A stretch of DNA of 64,000 nucleotides, from assembly GCF_004521915.1 (NCBI RefSeq), contig NZ_SDKD01000002.1:310862-374861 (forward strand), in the 5' to 3' direction. The notes below the pieces were generated by a model. The model was not told the DNA's origin and did not search any database. It saw only the letters and a program-made list of their open reading frames with translations. Position 1 is the stretch's first letter. Each line of letters begins with the position of its first letter. Below are positions 26,182 to 35,211 of this stretch, piece after piece. The stretch is from Brevibacillus migulae. Its GTDB lineage: Bacteria > Bacillota > Bacilli > Brevibacillales > Brevibacillaceae. The translations under genes and the position numbers were made by a program.

Positions 26182-27177
26182 ATGGAACGTATCTTAGAAG
26201 TCAAAGACCTGCATGTTTCCTTCCATACCTATGCAGGGGAAGTGAAAGCAGTTCGTGGTGTAAACTTTCACGTAAACCGTGGTGAGGCAGTAGCGATCGT
26301 AGGGGAATCCGGCTGTGGGAAATCCGTAACCGCCCAATCCTTGATGAAGCTGATTCCAACGCCTCCAGGTGAATTTAAAAAAGGGCAAATTCTCTTTAAC
26401 GGGGAAGACCTGATCAAAAAGTCTAACAAGGAAATGGAAGCGATCCGCGGGAAAGATATCGGGATGATCTTCCAGGATCCAATGACTTCCTTGAACCCAA
26501 CCATGACAATCGGGAATCAGATCATGGAAGGTTTGATCAAGCACCAAGGCATGAGCAAGGCTGCTGCTCGCGAGCGTGCCATTGAGCTGTTGACAATGGT
26601 AGGTATTCCGCAACCGGAGCGCCGCGTGACTCAGTATCCGCATGAATTCTCTGGTGGTATGAGACAGCGTGCGATGATCGCGATCTCTCTCGCTTGCTCG
26701 CCAAAACTGCTGATTGCCGATGAGCCGACAACCGCATTGGACGTGACCATTCAAGCGCAAATTCTCGATCTGATGAAGGATTTGCAAAAGAAAACGGGTA
26801 CATCCATTATCCTGATTACGCATGACCTTGGCGTTGTAGCGGAAATGTGCGATCGCGTCATCGTAATGTATGCAGGGAAAGTAATCGAAACCGGTACGGT
26901 TGATGATATTTTCTATAATCCGCAGCATCCATATACAAAGGGTCTGCTCCGTTCTGTTCCTCGTCTGGATCTGAACCGTGACGAGCCGCTAACACCGATC
27001 TTTGGTACGCCGCCGGATTTGTTGAAACCACCTGTAGGCTGCGGTTTCACGGCACGTTGTGATTCGGCAATGCGCGTATGCCAGCAGTACGATCCTGAAT
27101 TAACCGACGTAAGCTCTACTCAACGCTCTGCTTGTTGGCTGCAACATCCGCTCGCACAAGAACGCGTGGGATCGTAA
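26182..27177 (+). CDS. oppD: Oligopeptide ABC transporter ATPase OppD
   Basis: A 331-residue ATP-binding subunit. Walker [11 protein letters not shown] (about residues 39-48), Q-loop [17 protein letters not shown] signature FSGGMRQR, Walker [13 protein letters not shown] and H-loop [12 protein letters not shown] are all intact. The OppD/DppD-specific C-terminal extension carries GCGFTARC and a late Cys pair, as in the iron-sulfur-binding extension described for some family members. Start ATG after GGAAGAGGGGG. Confidence 0.94.
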   Translation: MERILEVKDLHVSFHTYAGEVKAVRGVNFHVNRGEAVAIVGESGCGKSVTAQSLMKLIPTPPGEFKKGQILFNGEDLIKKSNKEMEAIRGKDIGMIFQDPMTSLNPTMTIGNQIMEGLIKHQGMSKAAARERAIELLTMVGIPQPERRVTQYPHEFSGGMRQRAMIAISLACSPKLLIADEPTTALDVTIQAQILDLMKDLQKKTGTSIILITHDLGVVAEMCDRVIVMYAGKVIETGTVDDIFYNPQHPYTKGLLRSVPRLDLNRDEPLTPIFGTPPDLLKPPVGCGFTARCDSAMRVCQQYDPELTDVSSTQRSACWLQHPLAQERVGS

Positions 27178-27190
27178 GGGGGAGAAACTT

Positions 27191-28150
27191 GTGGATCACA
27201 AAGATACATTGCTAGAAGTACGCAATCTGAAGAAATTCTTTAACATTGGCGATAACACGCTGAAAGCTGTAAATGATGTCAGTTTTGACATTAAGCGCGG
27301 AGAAACACTCGGGATCGTAGGGGAGTCCGGCTGCGGAAAATCGACGATGGGACGTACGATTCTGCGTTTGTATGAACCAACTGGCGGAGATGTTGTTTTC
27401 GAAGGAAAAACCGTCAACAAGATGAATAACCAAGAGCTCAAAGCTTTGCGTAGAAGCATGCAAATGATTTTCCAGGATCCATACGCTTCGTTGAACCCAC
27501 GTATGACCGTTGGGGATATTATCGGGGAAGCATTGGACATCCATGGTCTTGCTAGCGGGGAAAAACGCAAAGAGCGCATTCAAGAATTGCTCTCGCTGGT
27601 AAGCTTGAACCCAGAGCATATGAACCGATTCCCGCATGAATTTTCCGGCGGACAGCGTCAACGTATCGGGATTGCCCGCGCGCTGGCCGTAGAGCCGAAA
27701 TTCATCGTGTGTGACGAGCCGATCTCGGCGCTCGACGTTTCCGTACAAGCGCAGGTTGTAAACCTGTTGGAGCAGCTGCAAGAAAAGATGGGCCTCACCT
27801 ACATGTTCATTGCCCATGACCTGTCCATGGTGAAATATATTTCCGACCGTGTAGGCGTTATGTACCTGGGGAAAATGGTGGAGCTGGCGGGAAGTGATGC
27901 GCTGTATGAAAAACCGCTTCATCCGTATACCCAAGCACTCTTGTCGGCGATTCCGATTCCGGATCCCGAAATTGAGCGCAACCGTGAGCGGATTGTCTTG
28001 GAGGGTGACGTACCAAGCCCGATGAACCCGCCAAGCGGCTGTCATTTCCGTACCCGTTGTCCGAAAGCGATGCCTGAATGCGCGACCATGGAACCAGTAT
28101 GGAAAGAAGTAGAGCCAGGTCATTTTGCGGCATGCCATCTCTATAATTAA
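27191..28150 (+). CDS. oppF: Oligopeptide ABC transporter ATPase OppF
   Basis: A 319-residue second ATPase. Walker [27 protein letters not shown], signature [15 protein letters not shown], Walker [13 protein letters not shown] and [11 protein letters not shown] are intact. The C-terminal extension shows [17 protein letters not shown], again with spaced cysteines. GTG start after GGGGGAGAAACTT. It is the last gene of the opp operon and is closed by a strong terminator. Confidence 0.94.
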   Translation: MDHKDTLLEVRNLKKFFNIGDNTLKAVNDVSFDIKRGETLGIVGESGCGKSTMGRTILRLYEPTGGDVVFEGKTVNKMNNQELKALRRSMQMIFQDPYASLNPRMTVGDIIGEALDIHGLASGEKRKERIQELLSLVSLNPEHMNRFPHEFSGGQRQRIGIARALAVEPKFIVCDEPISALDVSVQAQVVNLLEQLQEKMGLTYMFIAHDLSMVKYISDRVGVMYLGKMVELAGSDALYEKPLHPYTQALLSAIPIPDPEIERNRERIVLEGDVPSPMNPPSGCHFRTRCPKAMPECATMEPVWKEVEPGHFAACHLYN

Positions 28151-28178
28151 CAATTGAAATAAGTTTGATATAATCAGG

Positions 28179-28222
28179 ACCACCTTGGACACTGCAAGCG
28201 CGGTGTAACCAAGGTGGTTTTT
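28179..28222 (+). terminator. Terminator of the opp operon
   Basis: ACCACCTTGG and CCAAGGTGGT form a perfect 10-bp stem, followed by TTTTT. Confidence 0.9.
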
Positions 28223-28283
28223 ATATGAAACAGGACGTTATACCTAGCGATTGTCAATACTTTTAAGTTACCAATACATAGTG

Positions 28284-28400
28284 TATGATTATTAAGAAGA
28301 TTTACATAGGTGTAAAGAGATAGGTCCATGAGCTTATAAGGGCGATAAGCCTACCCAGCTGTTGTGAAGCTGGTAGTTTTTTTGGATGGACCAAATTCCA
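28284..28400 (+). promoter_or_regulatory. Structured leader with terminator before the chemoreceptor
   Basis: After a TATGAT -10 (28284-28289, -35 unclear) the leader holds four potential stems. TTTAC/GTAAA lies first. GCTTAT/ATAAGC (28332-28337, 28345-28350) encloses AAGGGCG. A terminator hairpin CCAGCT/AGCTGG (28355-28360, 28368-28373) has a T7 run at 28377-28383. A long-range pair GGTCCAT (28323-28329) / ATGGACC (28386-28392) would enclose both. Mutually exclusive folding could make this an attenuator or riboswitch. The signature bases of c-di-GMP-I (GEMM), T-box and other leaders I know are absent. A SigD-like TAAA-N15-GCTTATAA overlaps it. Confidence 0.5.
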
Positions 28401-28434
28401 TATTTTGGGGTGGGGTAAAGAAGGAGGAGTGATC

Positions 28435-30528
28435 ATGAAGAAATTGCCGCTAAGAATACCGAATTTAGGGAGTAAGCTTTCTCAATGGAGGAAAGCAGCC
28501 AAACGTGTCCCCGTACCGAAAGGAAGAATACCATGGCAGTCGTTGAACTTCTTCCAGGGGTCAATTGCGCAAAAGATGATTGGCTTTGGTGTGATTCTAG
28601 TCCTTATTGTTGTTATTTCCCTTCAGACAATTGCCCTTTCTTATTCGAAAGATACGCTTATCAAGATTACGTCTACGCAAGCCAAAATGCTGGCTGAACA
28701 GCATAGTGCCAGCACGGAAGAATGGCTGCAGGGAATCATGGATTCCGTCAAAACCAGCGCCTCGAAACGTGTTATGGCCGCAGATATTGATACGCTGATC
28801 ATGGAACAGTTCCGCTTGCTGAAGCAGTCCCACCGTGAAATCATGAAAGTCTATCTGGTCGATGGTTCTACAGGGGACGAGCTTTACTCGATGACCGGGA
28901 AAAATTCCCTCAATTTTAATGAAAAAGGGTATTTCAAAAAGGCTAAGGAAGAGAAAAAGCCTGTCTTCTCCGATGAAGAAATCGTACGTGGCGCAGAGAA
29001 AAGCGTCCTGTATATTGCTGCACCGATCGGAACGAAAAATGATGACACCAGCCGAATTTTGGTTGTAGGCTTCTCGACAGATTACTTGGTGAAAAGGACG
29101 GAAACCATCCCGTTCATGCAGGAAGGGTATGCGTTTGTAGTTAAAAAAGACAGCTTGGTCGTTGCCCACAGAGACATCAAGAACAACAACCAAGTGTCGC
29201 TGTCTGAAAATGCTGATTATGAAGAAATGCTGTCTTTGATGGCGAAGGATGAAAGCAATAGTGTCATGTACGAAGACAACGGCAAAGATTCCTTTGCAGC
29301 ATTTGCGCCTATCCCGTCTCTTGGGTGGTACATCGTACTGACTACAAGCGTGTCGGAGATATACGGGGAAGTAAACGGCATGGGATTGGTCATGGTTTTG
29401 ATCAGCCTTCCGATTGCGGCTATAGCGGCATTTGCGATCTGGTGGTTTGCCAAAAAAATTCGGACTTCTCTGTATTCCATTGCGAAAGACATGGAACGGG
29501 TTGGAAGCGGTGATTTGCAAGTAGAAGTACAAGTCAAGGGAAATGATGAAATTGCATTAGTTGGGCGTACCCTCAACCAAATGGTGGGTGAATTGCGCAA
29601 CCTGATATCCTTGGTGCAGGGACAAGCTACCCATTTGAATACCGCAGCTGAGGAATTAAACAAGATCTCCAATGGCAGCAAGGAAGCTGTCAATGTCATC
29701 TCTGAAAATGTGTTCACGATATCGGAGAAAATTGGCATTCAAGCCAGTGAAGTCCAAGCGACGACTACGACTGTCAGCGAGATTTCGCAAGGAGTCGAGC
29801 AGGTGGCAATCGCGGCTGAGTCGACATCGTTGGCTACATCTAGAACCTTTGATCGTGCGCAGGGCGGTTTGGGCATGGTAGAACAGGTTATCGCCAGTGT
29901 GCGTGGAGCAACAGATGATGTACAGCGGACGGCACAGCGGATGCACAGCTTGCGTGACCGTGCGAAAGAAATTACGAGCATTGTCGAGATGATTCGTTCC
30001 ATCGCATCCCAGACCAATCTATTGGCGCTCAATGCCGCGATTGAGGCAGCACGTGCCGGAGAAGCAGGCAGAGGTTTCTCTGTTGTTGCGAGCGAAGTAC
30101 GCAAACTGGCGGAGGAAAGCAGCACATTCTCCGAAAAGATTGCAGGCATTGCACACTCGATTAATGACGAAGCGATGGAAATGAGCAATCATATGGACGG
30201 TATCGTTTCCAAGGTGACACATGGACTGACTTCTGTGGAAGCGGTAGGAGAAGCCTTTGGCCATATCGTCTCGGATATTCAGTCGGCAGCGGAGCAAAGC
30301 GAAGCAATGACCGCTACCTCCGAAGAGATGGCTGCTGGCAACCAGGTGGTATCCTCCGCGATGGAACGTCTCTCCGGCATGTCGGACGAAATCAACATAA
30401 CCATTGGCGGTGTCGTGGAAAGCGTGGAGGTTCAGCTTGCTTCCATTGCCCAAATGACGGAGCATGTGGAGCAATTGAAACGACTTTCCGAAGAGCTTGC
30501 TGACAGCGTAACACGATTCCATATTTAA
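28435..30528 (+). CDS. Methyl-accepting chemotaxis protein with Cache-like sensor
   Basis: A 697-residue transmembrane chemoreceptor. A basic cytosolic N-terminus (1-40) leads to TM1 (about 47-67). An extracellular double-Cache-type sensor follows (about 70-310, with [19 protein letters not shown] and GWYIVLTTS). TM2 is at about 317-338, then a HAMP domain (about 340-395). The long coiled-coil signalling domain has the hairpin tip at about 515-545 ([20 protein letters not shown] split around it) that contacts CheA/CheW. The start is ATG 28435 after AAGGAGGAG; an in-frame upstream extension precedes this site. The ligand is unknown. Transcription is monocistronic between leader and terminator. 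Confidence 0.92.
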   Translation: MKKLPLRIPNLGSKLSQWRKAAKRVPVPKGRIPWQSLNFFQGSIAQKMIGFGVILVLIVVISLQTIALSYSKDTLIKITSTQAKMLAEQHSASTEEWLQGIMDSVKTSASKRVMAADIDTLIMEQFRLLKQSHREIMKVYLVDGSTGDELYSMTGKNSLNFNEKGYFKKAKEEKKPVFSDEEIVRGAEKSVLYIAAPIGTKNDDTSRILVVGFSTDYLVKRTETIPFMQEGYAFVVKKDSLVVAHRDIKNNNQVSLSENADYEEMLSLMAKDESNSVMYEDNGKDSFAAFAPIPSLGWYIVLTTSVSEIYGEVNGMGLVMVLISLPIAAIAAFAIWWFAKKIRTSLYSIAKDMERVGSGDLQVEVQVKGNDEIALVGRTLNQMVGELRNLISLVQGQATHLNTAAEELNKISNGSKEAVNVISENVFTISEKIGIQASEVQATTTTVSEISQGVEQVAIAAESTSLATSRTFDRAQGGLGMVEQVIASVRGATDDVQRTAQRMHSLRDRAKEITSIVEMIRSIASQTNLLALNAAIEAARAGEAGRGFSVVASEVRKLAEESSTFSEKIAGIAHSINDEAMEMSNHMDGIVSKVTHGLTSVEAVGEAFGHIVSDIQSAAEQSEAMTATSEEMAAGNQVVSSAMERLSGMSDEINITIGGVVESVEVQLASIAQMTEHVEQLKRLSEELADSVTRFHI

Positions 30529-30536
30529 GTTCTTTG

Positions 30537-30566
30537 CCCTTTCCCCTTTCCGGGAAAGGGTTTTTC
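30537..30566 (+). terminator. Terminator of the chemoreceptor gene
   Basis: CCCTTTCCC and GGGAAAGGG form a 9-bp stem followed by TTTTT. Confidence 0.9.
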
Positions 30567-30574
30567 TATTTTCT

Positions 30575-30606
30575 GTGAATATTTTCCTTTGCGGGTGGCG
30601 AGAATA
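30575..30606 (+). promoter_or_regulatory. SigF-type promoter of dacF
   Basis: GTGAATA (30575-30581) is followed after 15 bp by GGCGAGAATA, which fits the forespore -10 GGnnAnAnTR exactly. It ends 29 bp before the dacF start. B. subtilis dacF is a SigF gene. Confidence 0.75.
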
Positions 30607-30635
30607 AAAACATGAAATGGAGGGAAGGGAAAGTC

Positions 30636-31808
30636 ATGAAGCGTTTGCTGCGTAGTGTATTACCTGTAACTATCTGTCTTGTCTTCTTTTCCTCGTCGTT
30701 TGCAGCTGCAGCCGAACAGCAAGTAAATATTGCGCCGCATGCGACATCAGCGATTTTGCTGGAAGCCGATACGGGGACTGTCCTCTATGAGAAGAACAGT
30801 AATGAAAAACTCCCGCCTGCGAGCATCACCAAAGTCATGACGATGCTGTTGGTGATGGAAGCGATCGAGCGTGGCGAGCTAAAGCTTACGGACAAAGTAA
30901 AAGCCAGCGAACGGGCGGCGTCCATGGGCGGCTCTCAGATTTTCCTGCAGCCAGGTGAAGAAATGACCGTTGACGATATGATGAAGGGGATCGCGATCGC
31001 CTCGGGCAATGACGCCTCCGTAGCGATGGCCGAACATATCGGAGGGACGGAAGAAGCATTTGTCGCCAAAATGAATGAGCGGGCGAAGCAGCTGGGCATG
31101 AAAAATACGCATTTCGTCAATGCCAACGGACTGCCAGCTCCGGATCATTATTCAAGCGCGATGGATATCGCGATCATGTCTCGTGAACTGTTAAAGCATG
31201 ATTTAATAACCAAATATACAGGCACGTATCAAGACTATCTGCGTAAGGACAGCGGAAACCCATTCTGGTTAGTCAATACCAACCGCTTGGTCCGTTTTTA
31301 CGAAGGGGTCGACGGTCTTAAAACGGGTTACACCACGGAAGCAAAGTTTTGTTTGACGGCCACAGCCAAGCGTAATAACATGCGCGTGCTTGCAGTGGTG
31401 TTGGGTGAGCCTGATCCAAAGACGCGCAATAGTGAAGTCTCTGCGATGTTCAACTATGCCTTTAATCATTTTCAAGTTTTCCCGGTATACAAGAAGGGCG
31501 ATTCCATTCAAACGGTCAAGGTGGACAAGGGCAAAGAAACGACGGTGAAGGTACTCACTTCTCAGGCGGTAACCCTGTTAACCAAAAAAGGGGAATCACC
31601 CGATATGTACGTGAAGGAAGTAGTGGTGAACCCTGATTTGAAGGCGCCCGTGACCAAGGATCAGGTCATCGGACATATTTTTATCCGTACAAAAGAAGGC
31701 AAAGAGGTTGCCCGCATTAACCTTATGCCCGAAAAGACGATTGAACAAGCAGGCGTGTGGGAGATTCTGAAGCGAACCTCGAGGAACATTCTGATTAGTT
31801 ATCAGTAA
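30636..31808 (+). CDS. dacF: D-alanyl-D-alanine carboxypeptidase DacF
   Basis: A low-molecular-weight penicillin-binding protein (390 aa) that trims the terminal D-Ala of spore peptidoglycan stem peptides. A signal peptide (1-26, cleaved near AAAA/EQQ) precedes the catalytic domain, with Ser63-x-x-Lys66 (PASITKVM), Ser123-Gly-Asn (IASGND) and Lys229-Thr-Gly (LKTGYT). A C-terminal beta domain follows (about 270-375), and the last residues look like an amphipathic membrane anchor (ILKRTSRNILI). Start at ATG 30636, preceded by GGAGGGAAGGGAAAGTC. Its place before spoIIAA and the SigF-type promoter identify it as dacF rather than vegetative dacA. Confidence 0.93.
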   Translation: MKRLLRSVLPVTICLVFFSSSFAAAAEQQVNIAPHATSAILLEADTGTVLYEKNSNEKLPPASITKVMTMLLVMEAIERGELKLTDKVKASERAASMGGSQIFLQPGEEMTVDDMMKGIAIASGNDASVAMAEHIGGTEEAFVAKMNERAKQLGMKNTHFVNANGLPAPDHYSSAMDIAIMSRELLKHDLITKYTGTYQDYLRKDSGNPFWLVNTNRLVRFYEGVDGLKTGYTTEAKFCLTATAKRNNMRVLAVVLGEPDPKTRNSEVSAMFNYAFNHFQVFPVYKKGDSIQTVKVDKGKETTVKVLTSQAVTLLTKKGESPDMYVKEVVVNPDLKAPVTKDQVIGHIFIRTKEGKEVARINLMPEKTIEQAGVWEILKRTSRNILISYQ

Positions 31809-31831
31809 GCAACCAGAAAAACGCGAAAAGA

Positions 31832-31873
31832 ATCGAGTTGCCTCGAATAAGAAAAGGCTGCTCGATTTTTTTG
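31832..31873 (+). terminator. Terminator of dacF
   Basis: ATCGAG (31832-31837) pairs with CTCGAT (31861-31866) and runs into TTTTTTT. The loop is long, so strength is moderate. It separates dacF from spoIIAA. Confidence 0.65.
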
Positions 31874-31879
31874 TTCTTT

Positions 31880-31918
31880 TGTCGACTGGCAGGAATTGGT
31901 TTTGAGAGGGTAGAAAAG
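31880..31918 (+). promoter_or_regulatory. Spo0A box and SigH promoter of spoIIA
   Basis: TGTCGAC (31880-31886) is one base from the Spo0A box TGTCGAA. Directly after it, GCAGGAATT (31889-31897) fits the SigH -35 RnAGGAwWW, and GTAGAAAAG (31910-31918), 12 bp later, is close to the -10 RnnGAATww. The B. subtilis spoIIA operon uses SigH plus Spo0A~P. Confidence 0.7.
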
Positions 31919-31952
31919 AGAGGGTATTACGGGAAGAAGGAGTGTGTCAGCT

Positions 31953-32303
31953 ATGAGTCTCTCAATCATGATGGAGACCAAACAGGATGTATTGGTCGTA
32001 CGTCTGCAAGGTGAATTGGATCATCACACGGCTGAAGAATTGCGCACAAAGGTAGACAACGTATTAAAGGAGCCTCATGTTCGCCATATCGTCCTGAGTC
32101 TTGCTGATCTAACCTTCATGGACAGCTCAGGCATTGGCGTTATCCTGGGTCGCTATAAACAGATATCCGCTCGCGAAGGGGATATGTATGTTTGCTCGAT
32201 TAATCCCACGATCTACCGTATTTTCGAAATGTCAGGTCTGTTTAAAGTAATCAAATTCCGAGAGAATGAAGCGGAAGCATTGCTCGTCTTGGGGGTGGCC
32301 TAA
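31953..32303 (+). CDS. spoIIAA: Anti-sigma-F factor antagonist
   Basis: STAS-domain protein (116 aa; 117 in B. subtilis) that, when unphosphorylated, binds SpoIIAB and frees SigF in the forespore. The phosphorylation site is Ser58 in [15 protein letters not shown], at the same position as in B. subtilis. N-terminal strand [19 protein letters not shown] is typical. I start at ATG 31953, 10 nt after AAGGAG; an in-frame GTG lies 1 nt after that site. First gene of the spoIIA operon; the next start is 2 bp after its stop. Confidence 0.95.
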   Translation: MSLSIMMETKQDVLVVRLQGELDHHTAEELRTKVDNVLKEPHVRHIVLSLADLTFMDSSGIGVILGRYKQISAREGDMYVCSINPTIYRIFEMSGLFKVIKFRENEAEALLVLGVA

Positions 32304-32304
32304 G

Positions 32305-32751
32305 ATGACAAAACGCAATCATATGGGGATCGAGTTCGCTGCCCTTAGTCAAAATGAAGCATTTGCCAGGGTGGCGGTTGCCTCCTTTATCTCGCAAATG
32401 GATATTACCATGGAAGAAATGGAAGAGATCAAGACCGTGGTCTCGGAGGCTGTCACAAATTCCATCATTCATGGCTATGACGAAAATCCAGAGGGGATTG
32501 TCCGCATACGCGTCGCATTGGAAGAGGATCTAATCGAATTGGTCATTGAAGATGAAGGCAAAGGCATTGAGGATGTGGAGCAGGCCATGCAGCCGCTCTA
32601 CACGACCAAACCCGAGCTGGAACGTTCGGGTATGGGCTTTACCATCATGGAAAACTTTATGGACTCGATTGAAGTGGCCACGAGCTTGGGTAAGGGTACG
32701 AAAATCCGTTTAACGAAACGTCTGTTACGATCAGCAGCGATGCAGAATTAG
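32305..32751 (+). CDS. spoIIAB: Anti-sigma-F factor and SpoIIAA kinase
   Basis: GHKL-type serine kinase (148 aa) that binds and inhibits SigF and phosphorylates SpoIIAA. The N-box ([12 protein letters not shown]), G1 box (DEGKGIED) and G2/ATP-lid ([17 protein letters not shown]) of the ATP site are all present. The start is the ATG 1 nt after the spoIIAA stop, with GGGGGTGG upstream. Length and order (spoIIAA-spoIIAB-sigF) match the operon in all Bacilli. Confidence 0.96.
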   Translation: MTKRNHMGIEFAALSQNEAFARVAVASFISQMDITMEEMEEIKTVVSEAVTNSIIHGYDENPEGIVRIRVALEEDLIELVIEDEGKGIEDVEQAMQPLYTTKPELERSGMGFTIMENFMDSIEVATSLGKGTKIRLTKRLLRSAAMQN

Positions 32752-32762
32752 GGGTAGTGCCA

Positions 32763-33518
32763 ATGGGAGCCGATATCAAAAATGCGAGTCAGCCATTCCT
32801 AACCAATGAGCAAGTCAAGGAACTGATAGCAAGAAGCCAAAGCGGTGATACGGAAGCTCGCGAGCTTCTTGTGAATAGCAACATTCGCCTGGTTTGGTCG
32901 GTCGTCCAACGTTTTATTAATCGTGGCTACGAAGCAGACGACTTGTTTCAAATCGGCTGCATCGGTCTATTAAAAGCGGTGGATAAGTTTGATCTGGTCT
33001 ATGATGTGAAATTTTCGACCTACGCAGTGCCGATGATCATTGGAGAGATCCAGCGCTTTCTGCGTGATGATGGCACGGTCAAGGTGAGCCGATCATTAAA
33101 AGAAACCGCCAACAAGGTTCGCAGGACAAAGGACGAATTGTATAAGACATTCGGGCGCTCTCCAACAGTCGGGGAGGTAGCGGAAGCTTTGGGGCTAACA
33201 CCGGAAGAGGTCGTGTTTGCCCAAGAGGCAAGCCGCGCACCGTCGTCCATTCACGAAACGGTCTTTGAGAATGATGGTGACCCGATCACACTGATTGATC
33301 AAATCGCAGATGAGAGCGTCAATAAATGGTTCGATCAAATTGCCTTGAAGGATGCGATCGGCAAATTAACCGATCGCGAGCGATTGATTGTCTATTTGCG
33401 CTATTACAAGGATCAGACGCAATCGGAGGTAGCCGAGCGCTTGGGCATATCTCAGGTGCAGGTTTCCCGCCTGGAAAAAAGGATCTTGCAGACCATACGC
33501 GACCAAATCGAGCAATAG
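32763..33518 (+). CDS. sigF: Forespore sigma factor SigF
   Basis: RNA polymerase sigma factor of the early forespore (251 aa). Region 2 (SNIRLVWSVVQRFINRGYEADDLFQIGCIGLLKAVDKFD, residues about 41-79, with the -10 recognition helix after it), region 3 (RSPTVGEVAEALG) and region 4 HTH (SEVAERLGISQVQVSRLEKRIL) are complete. ATG 32763 is chosen, 8 nt after TTAGGGG. Held inactive by SpoIIAB until engulfment-linked dephosphorylation of SpoIIAA. Its stop codon lies inside the terminator stem. Confidence 0.96.
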   Translation: MGADIKNASQPFLTNEQVKELIARSQSGDTEARELLVNSNIRLVWSVVQRFINRGYEADDLFQIGCIGLLKAVDKFDLVYDVKFSTYAVPMIIGEIQRFLRDDGTVKVSRSLKETANKVRRTKDELYKTFGRSPTVGEVAEALGLTPEEVVFAQEASRAPSSIHETVFENDGDPITLIDQIADESVNKWFDQIALKDAIGKLTDRERLIVYLRYYKDQTQSEVAERLGISQVQVSRLEKRILQTIRDQIEQ

Positions 33519-33538
33519 CTCGGTTCGGTCGTTTTTTT
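33500..33538 (+). terminator. Terminator of the spoIIA operon
   Basis: CGAGC/GCTCG around AATA, extended by GACC/GGTC, with T7 behind. The sigF stop codon sits in the loop, so transcription ends almost at the end of the gene. Confidence 0.8.
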
Positions 33539-33540
33539 CT

Positions 33541-33570
33541 GCATTCGCGAGGTTTCAGCCGTACATACTA
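33541..33570 (+). promoter_or_regulatory. SigG-type promoter of spoVA
   Basis: GCATT (33541-33545) and CATACTA (33564-33570) are 18 bp apart and 33 bp before spoVAA. The -10 fits CATnnTA exactly; the -35 has one mismatch to GMATR. The spoVA operon is a classic late-forespore SigG target. Confidence 0.6.
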
Positions 33571-33603
33571 ATCAATACCATCTGCTGCAGGGAGGAGTGA
33601 ATC

Positions 33604-34215
33604 GTGGAAAGCCCATTATATATTCTGCTGCGAAAACGGTTAACCTTGAAACCCCGGGATGTCATTACGCTGGGGGATGTGTGCCAGCTGTATTGGGATG
33701 GCACTCGTGAGGAAAAGCTGCGCTCCCTGCCAATCTATCAGGTGAAGCCAGAGGATGGCGAACTGATCATTATCGACATCATGCAAGTCATTCAAGCACT
33801 TCGGTCCAGGCTTCCCGATGTCCCCTTGGAAGTACAAGGAGCCCCTCAAATCATTGTGGAAGTGCGCAACCTGCGGAAAAAGCCGAATCCGCTACTCGTC
33901 ATTGCAGTTTGGCTCATTCTTTTTGCGGGCTCTGGCATGGCGATCATGAACTTTCACACCGATGTCAGCATGCAGCAGGTTCACCAGCGCATTTATTTTT
34001 TGCTGACGGGTGAGCATGTAGAGCATCCGCTCTGGCTGCAAATTCCATATTCCATCGGCATCGGTCTTGGCATGGTGCTTTTTTTTAACCACATTTTTCG
34101 CAAACGGATCCATGAGGAACCCAGTCCCTTGGAAGTCGAGTTGTTTACGTACCAGCAAAGCCTCGATCAATACTATATCCATCACGAAAACAAGGAGAAT
34201 GAACGAAGCAAGTGA
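33604..34215 (+). CDS. spoVAA: Stage V sporulation protein AA
   Basis: First protein of the spoVA operon (203 aa), whose products form the inner-membrane channel for dipicolinic acid uptake and release in spores. A cytosolic N-terminal half (LRKRLTLKPRDVITLGDVCQLY) is followed by two membrane helices (about 99-117 and 146-165) and a polar tail. GTG start 6 nt after GGGAGGAG. Its stop overlaps the spoVAB start by 4 bp. Confidence 0.92.
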   Translation: MESPLYILLRKRLTLKPRDVITLGDVCQLYWDGTREEKLRSLPIYQVKPEDGELIIIDIMQVIQALRSRLPDVPLEVQGAPQIIVEVRNLRKKPNPLLVIAVWLILFAGSGMAIMNFHTDVSMQQVHQRIYFLLTGEHVEHPLWLQIPYSIGIGLGMVLFFNHIFRKRIHEEPSPLEVELFTYQQSLDQYYIHHENKENERSK

Positions 34216-34634
34216 GAACTATCATGCTCCATGCAATTCTCCTGATCATCGGACTGGGGGGAGGAGTTGCCGTAGGGAGTGGCTTTGTTGCCTTCATCAG
34301 CGTGCTTGACATCATTCCCAGACTGACGCAATTGACTCATTCCCATCGCTATGTCCATGCCTATGAGTGGGCCTTAATCAGTGGCGTGATGCTGTACACC
34401 CTCACCGATTTTTACGGCATGACCATCCATTTGCCTGTACTGTTTACTTCGATCTCTGGCATTCTTGCAGGTATCTTTGTCGGGACCTTGGCAGCAGGAT
34501 TGACAGAAGTGTTGAATGTTTTCCCGATCTTGGCGAAACGCCTGCAGGTCGAGCAGCAGATCCTGCTATTTTTGATGGCGATGGTGATGGGGAAGACGAT
34601 TGGTTCGATGCTGCAATGGCTCTTGCATCTGTAA
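34212..34634 (+). CDS. spoVAB: Stage V sporulation protein AB
   Basis: A 140-residue polytopic membrane protein with four predicted helices (about 4-29, 51-68, 72-98, 115-135) and the family stretch GLGGGVAVGSGFVAFISVLDIIPRL at its start. GTG start in a GTGA overlap with spoVAA, so coupled. In B. subtilis it is dispensable or of minor effect for DPA uptake; the exact role is unresolved. Confidence 0.9.
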   Translation: MRTIMLHAILLIIGLGGGVAVGSGFVAFISVLDIIPRLTQLTHSHRYVHAYEWALISGVMLYTLTDFYGMTIHLPVLFTSISGILAGIFVGTLAAGLTEVLNVFPILAKRLQVEQQILLFLMAMVMGKTIGSMLQWLLHL

Positions 34635-34717
34635 TTGGGAAATATCGCTAGTCATACTGCGTTTCCCTTCATGGAAAAATAGGGTTGAGAAAAGAATCGG
34701 GAAAAGGAAGTGAGTCA

Positions 34718-35194
34718 ATGGCTGCAAAAGCGAAGAGCGGCACCTCCATGCCGATGAGCAAAGAGCTATATAAGAAGCAAGCATCCAAGTTCCAACCGAA
34801 ACGCAACGTTTTGCAGAATGCTTTTCGTGCGTTTTGGGTGGGCGGGACGATCTGTTTGTTAGGGCAAATCATCCAAAATATCTATATCACTTTTTTCGAT
34901 TTTACGGAGAAAACAGCAGGAAATCCGACTGTGGCCACACTCATCTTCATCTCTGTCCTGTTGACGGGTTTGGGGATCTACGACAATATCGGCCAGTATG
35001 CTGGAGCTGGTTCCGCCGTGCCGGTGACGGGCTTTGCCAACTCGATCGCCTCTGCTGCGATTGAGCATCGCAGTGAAGGCTATGTCCTCGGGGTGGGCGG
35101 GAATATGTTCAAGCTGGCAGGTTCGGTCATCGTTTTCGGGGTAGTGGCCGCATTTATCGCAGGATTGATCAAGAGTATATTCGGTTTGGTATAG
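34718..35194 (+). CDS. spoVAC: Stage V sporulation protein AC
   Basis: A 158-residue membrane protein. SpoVAC of B. subtilis behaves as a mechanosensitive channel that helps release DPA during germination. A basic N-terminus (MAAKAKSGTSMP...KKQASKFQPKRN) precedes helices at about 45-65, 75-95 and 130-155, with the motif NIGQYAGAGSAVPVTGFANS shared with SpoVAEb. ATG 34718 is used because AAGGAAGTGA lies upstream of it; the 83 bp gap after spoVAB contains no other gene. Confidence 0.93.
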   Translation: MAAKAKSGTSMPMSKELYKKQASKFQPKRNVLQNAFRAFWVGGTICLLGQIIQNIYITFFDFTEKTAGNPTVATLIFISVLLTGLGIYDNIGQYAGAGSAVPVTGFANSIASAAIEHRSEGYVLGVGGNMFKLAGSVIVFGVVAAFIAGLIKSIFGLV

Positions 35195-35211
35195 AGGAAG
35201 GAGGATGACAC

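Noticed and set aside
28321..28383. c-di-GMP-I (GEMM) riboswitch before the chemoreceptor.
   Set aside because: The conserved GCAAACC, GAAA tetraloop and GGGACGCAAAGCC elements are absent.
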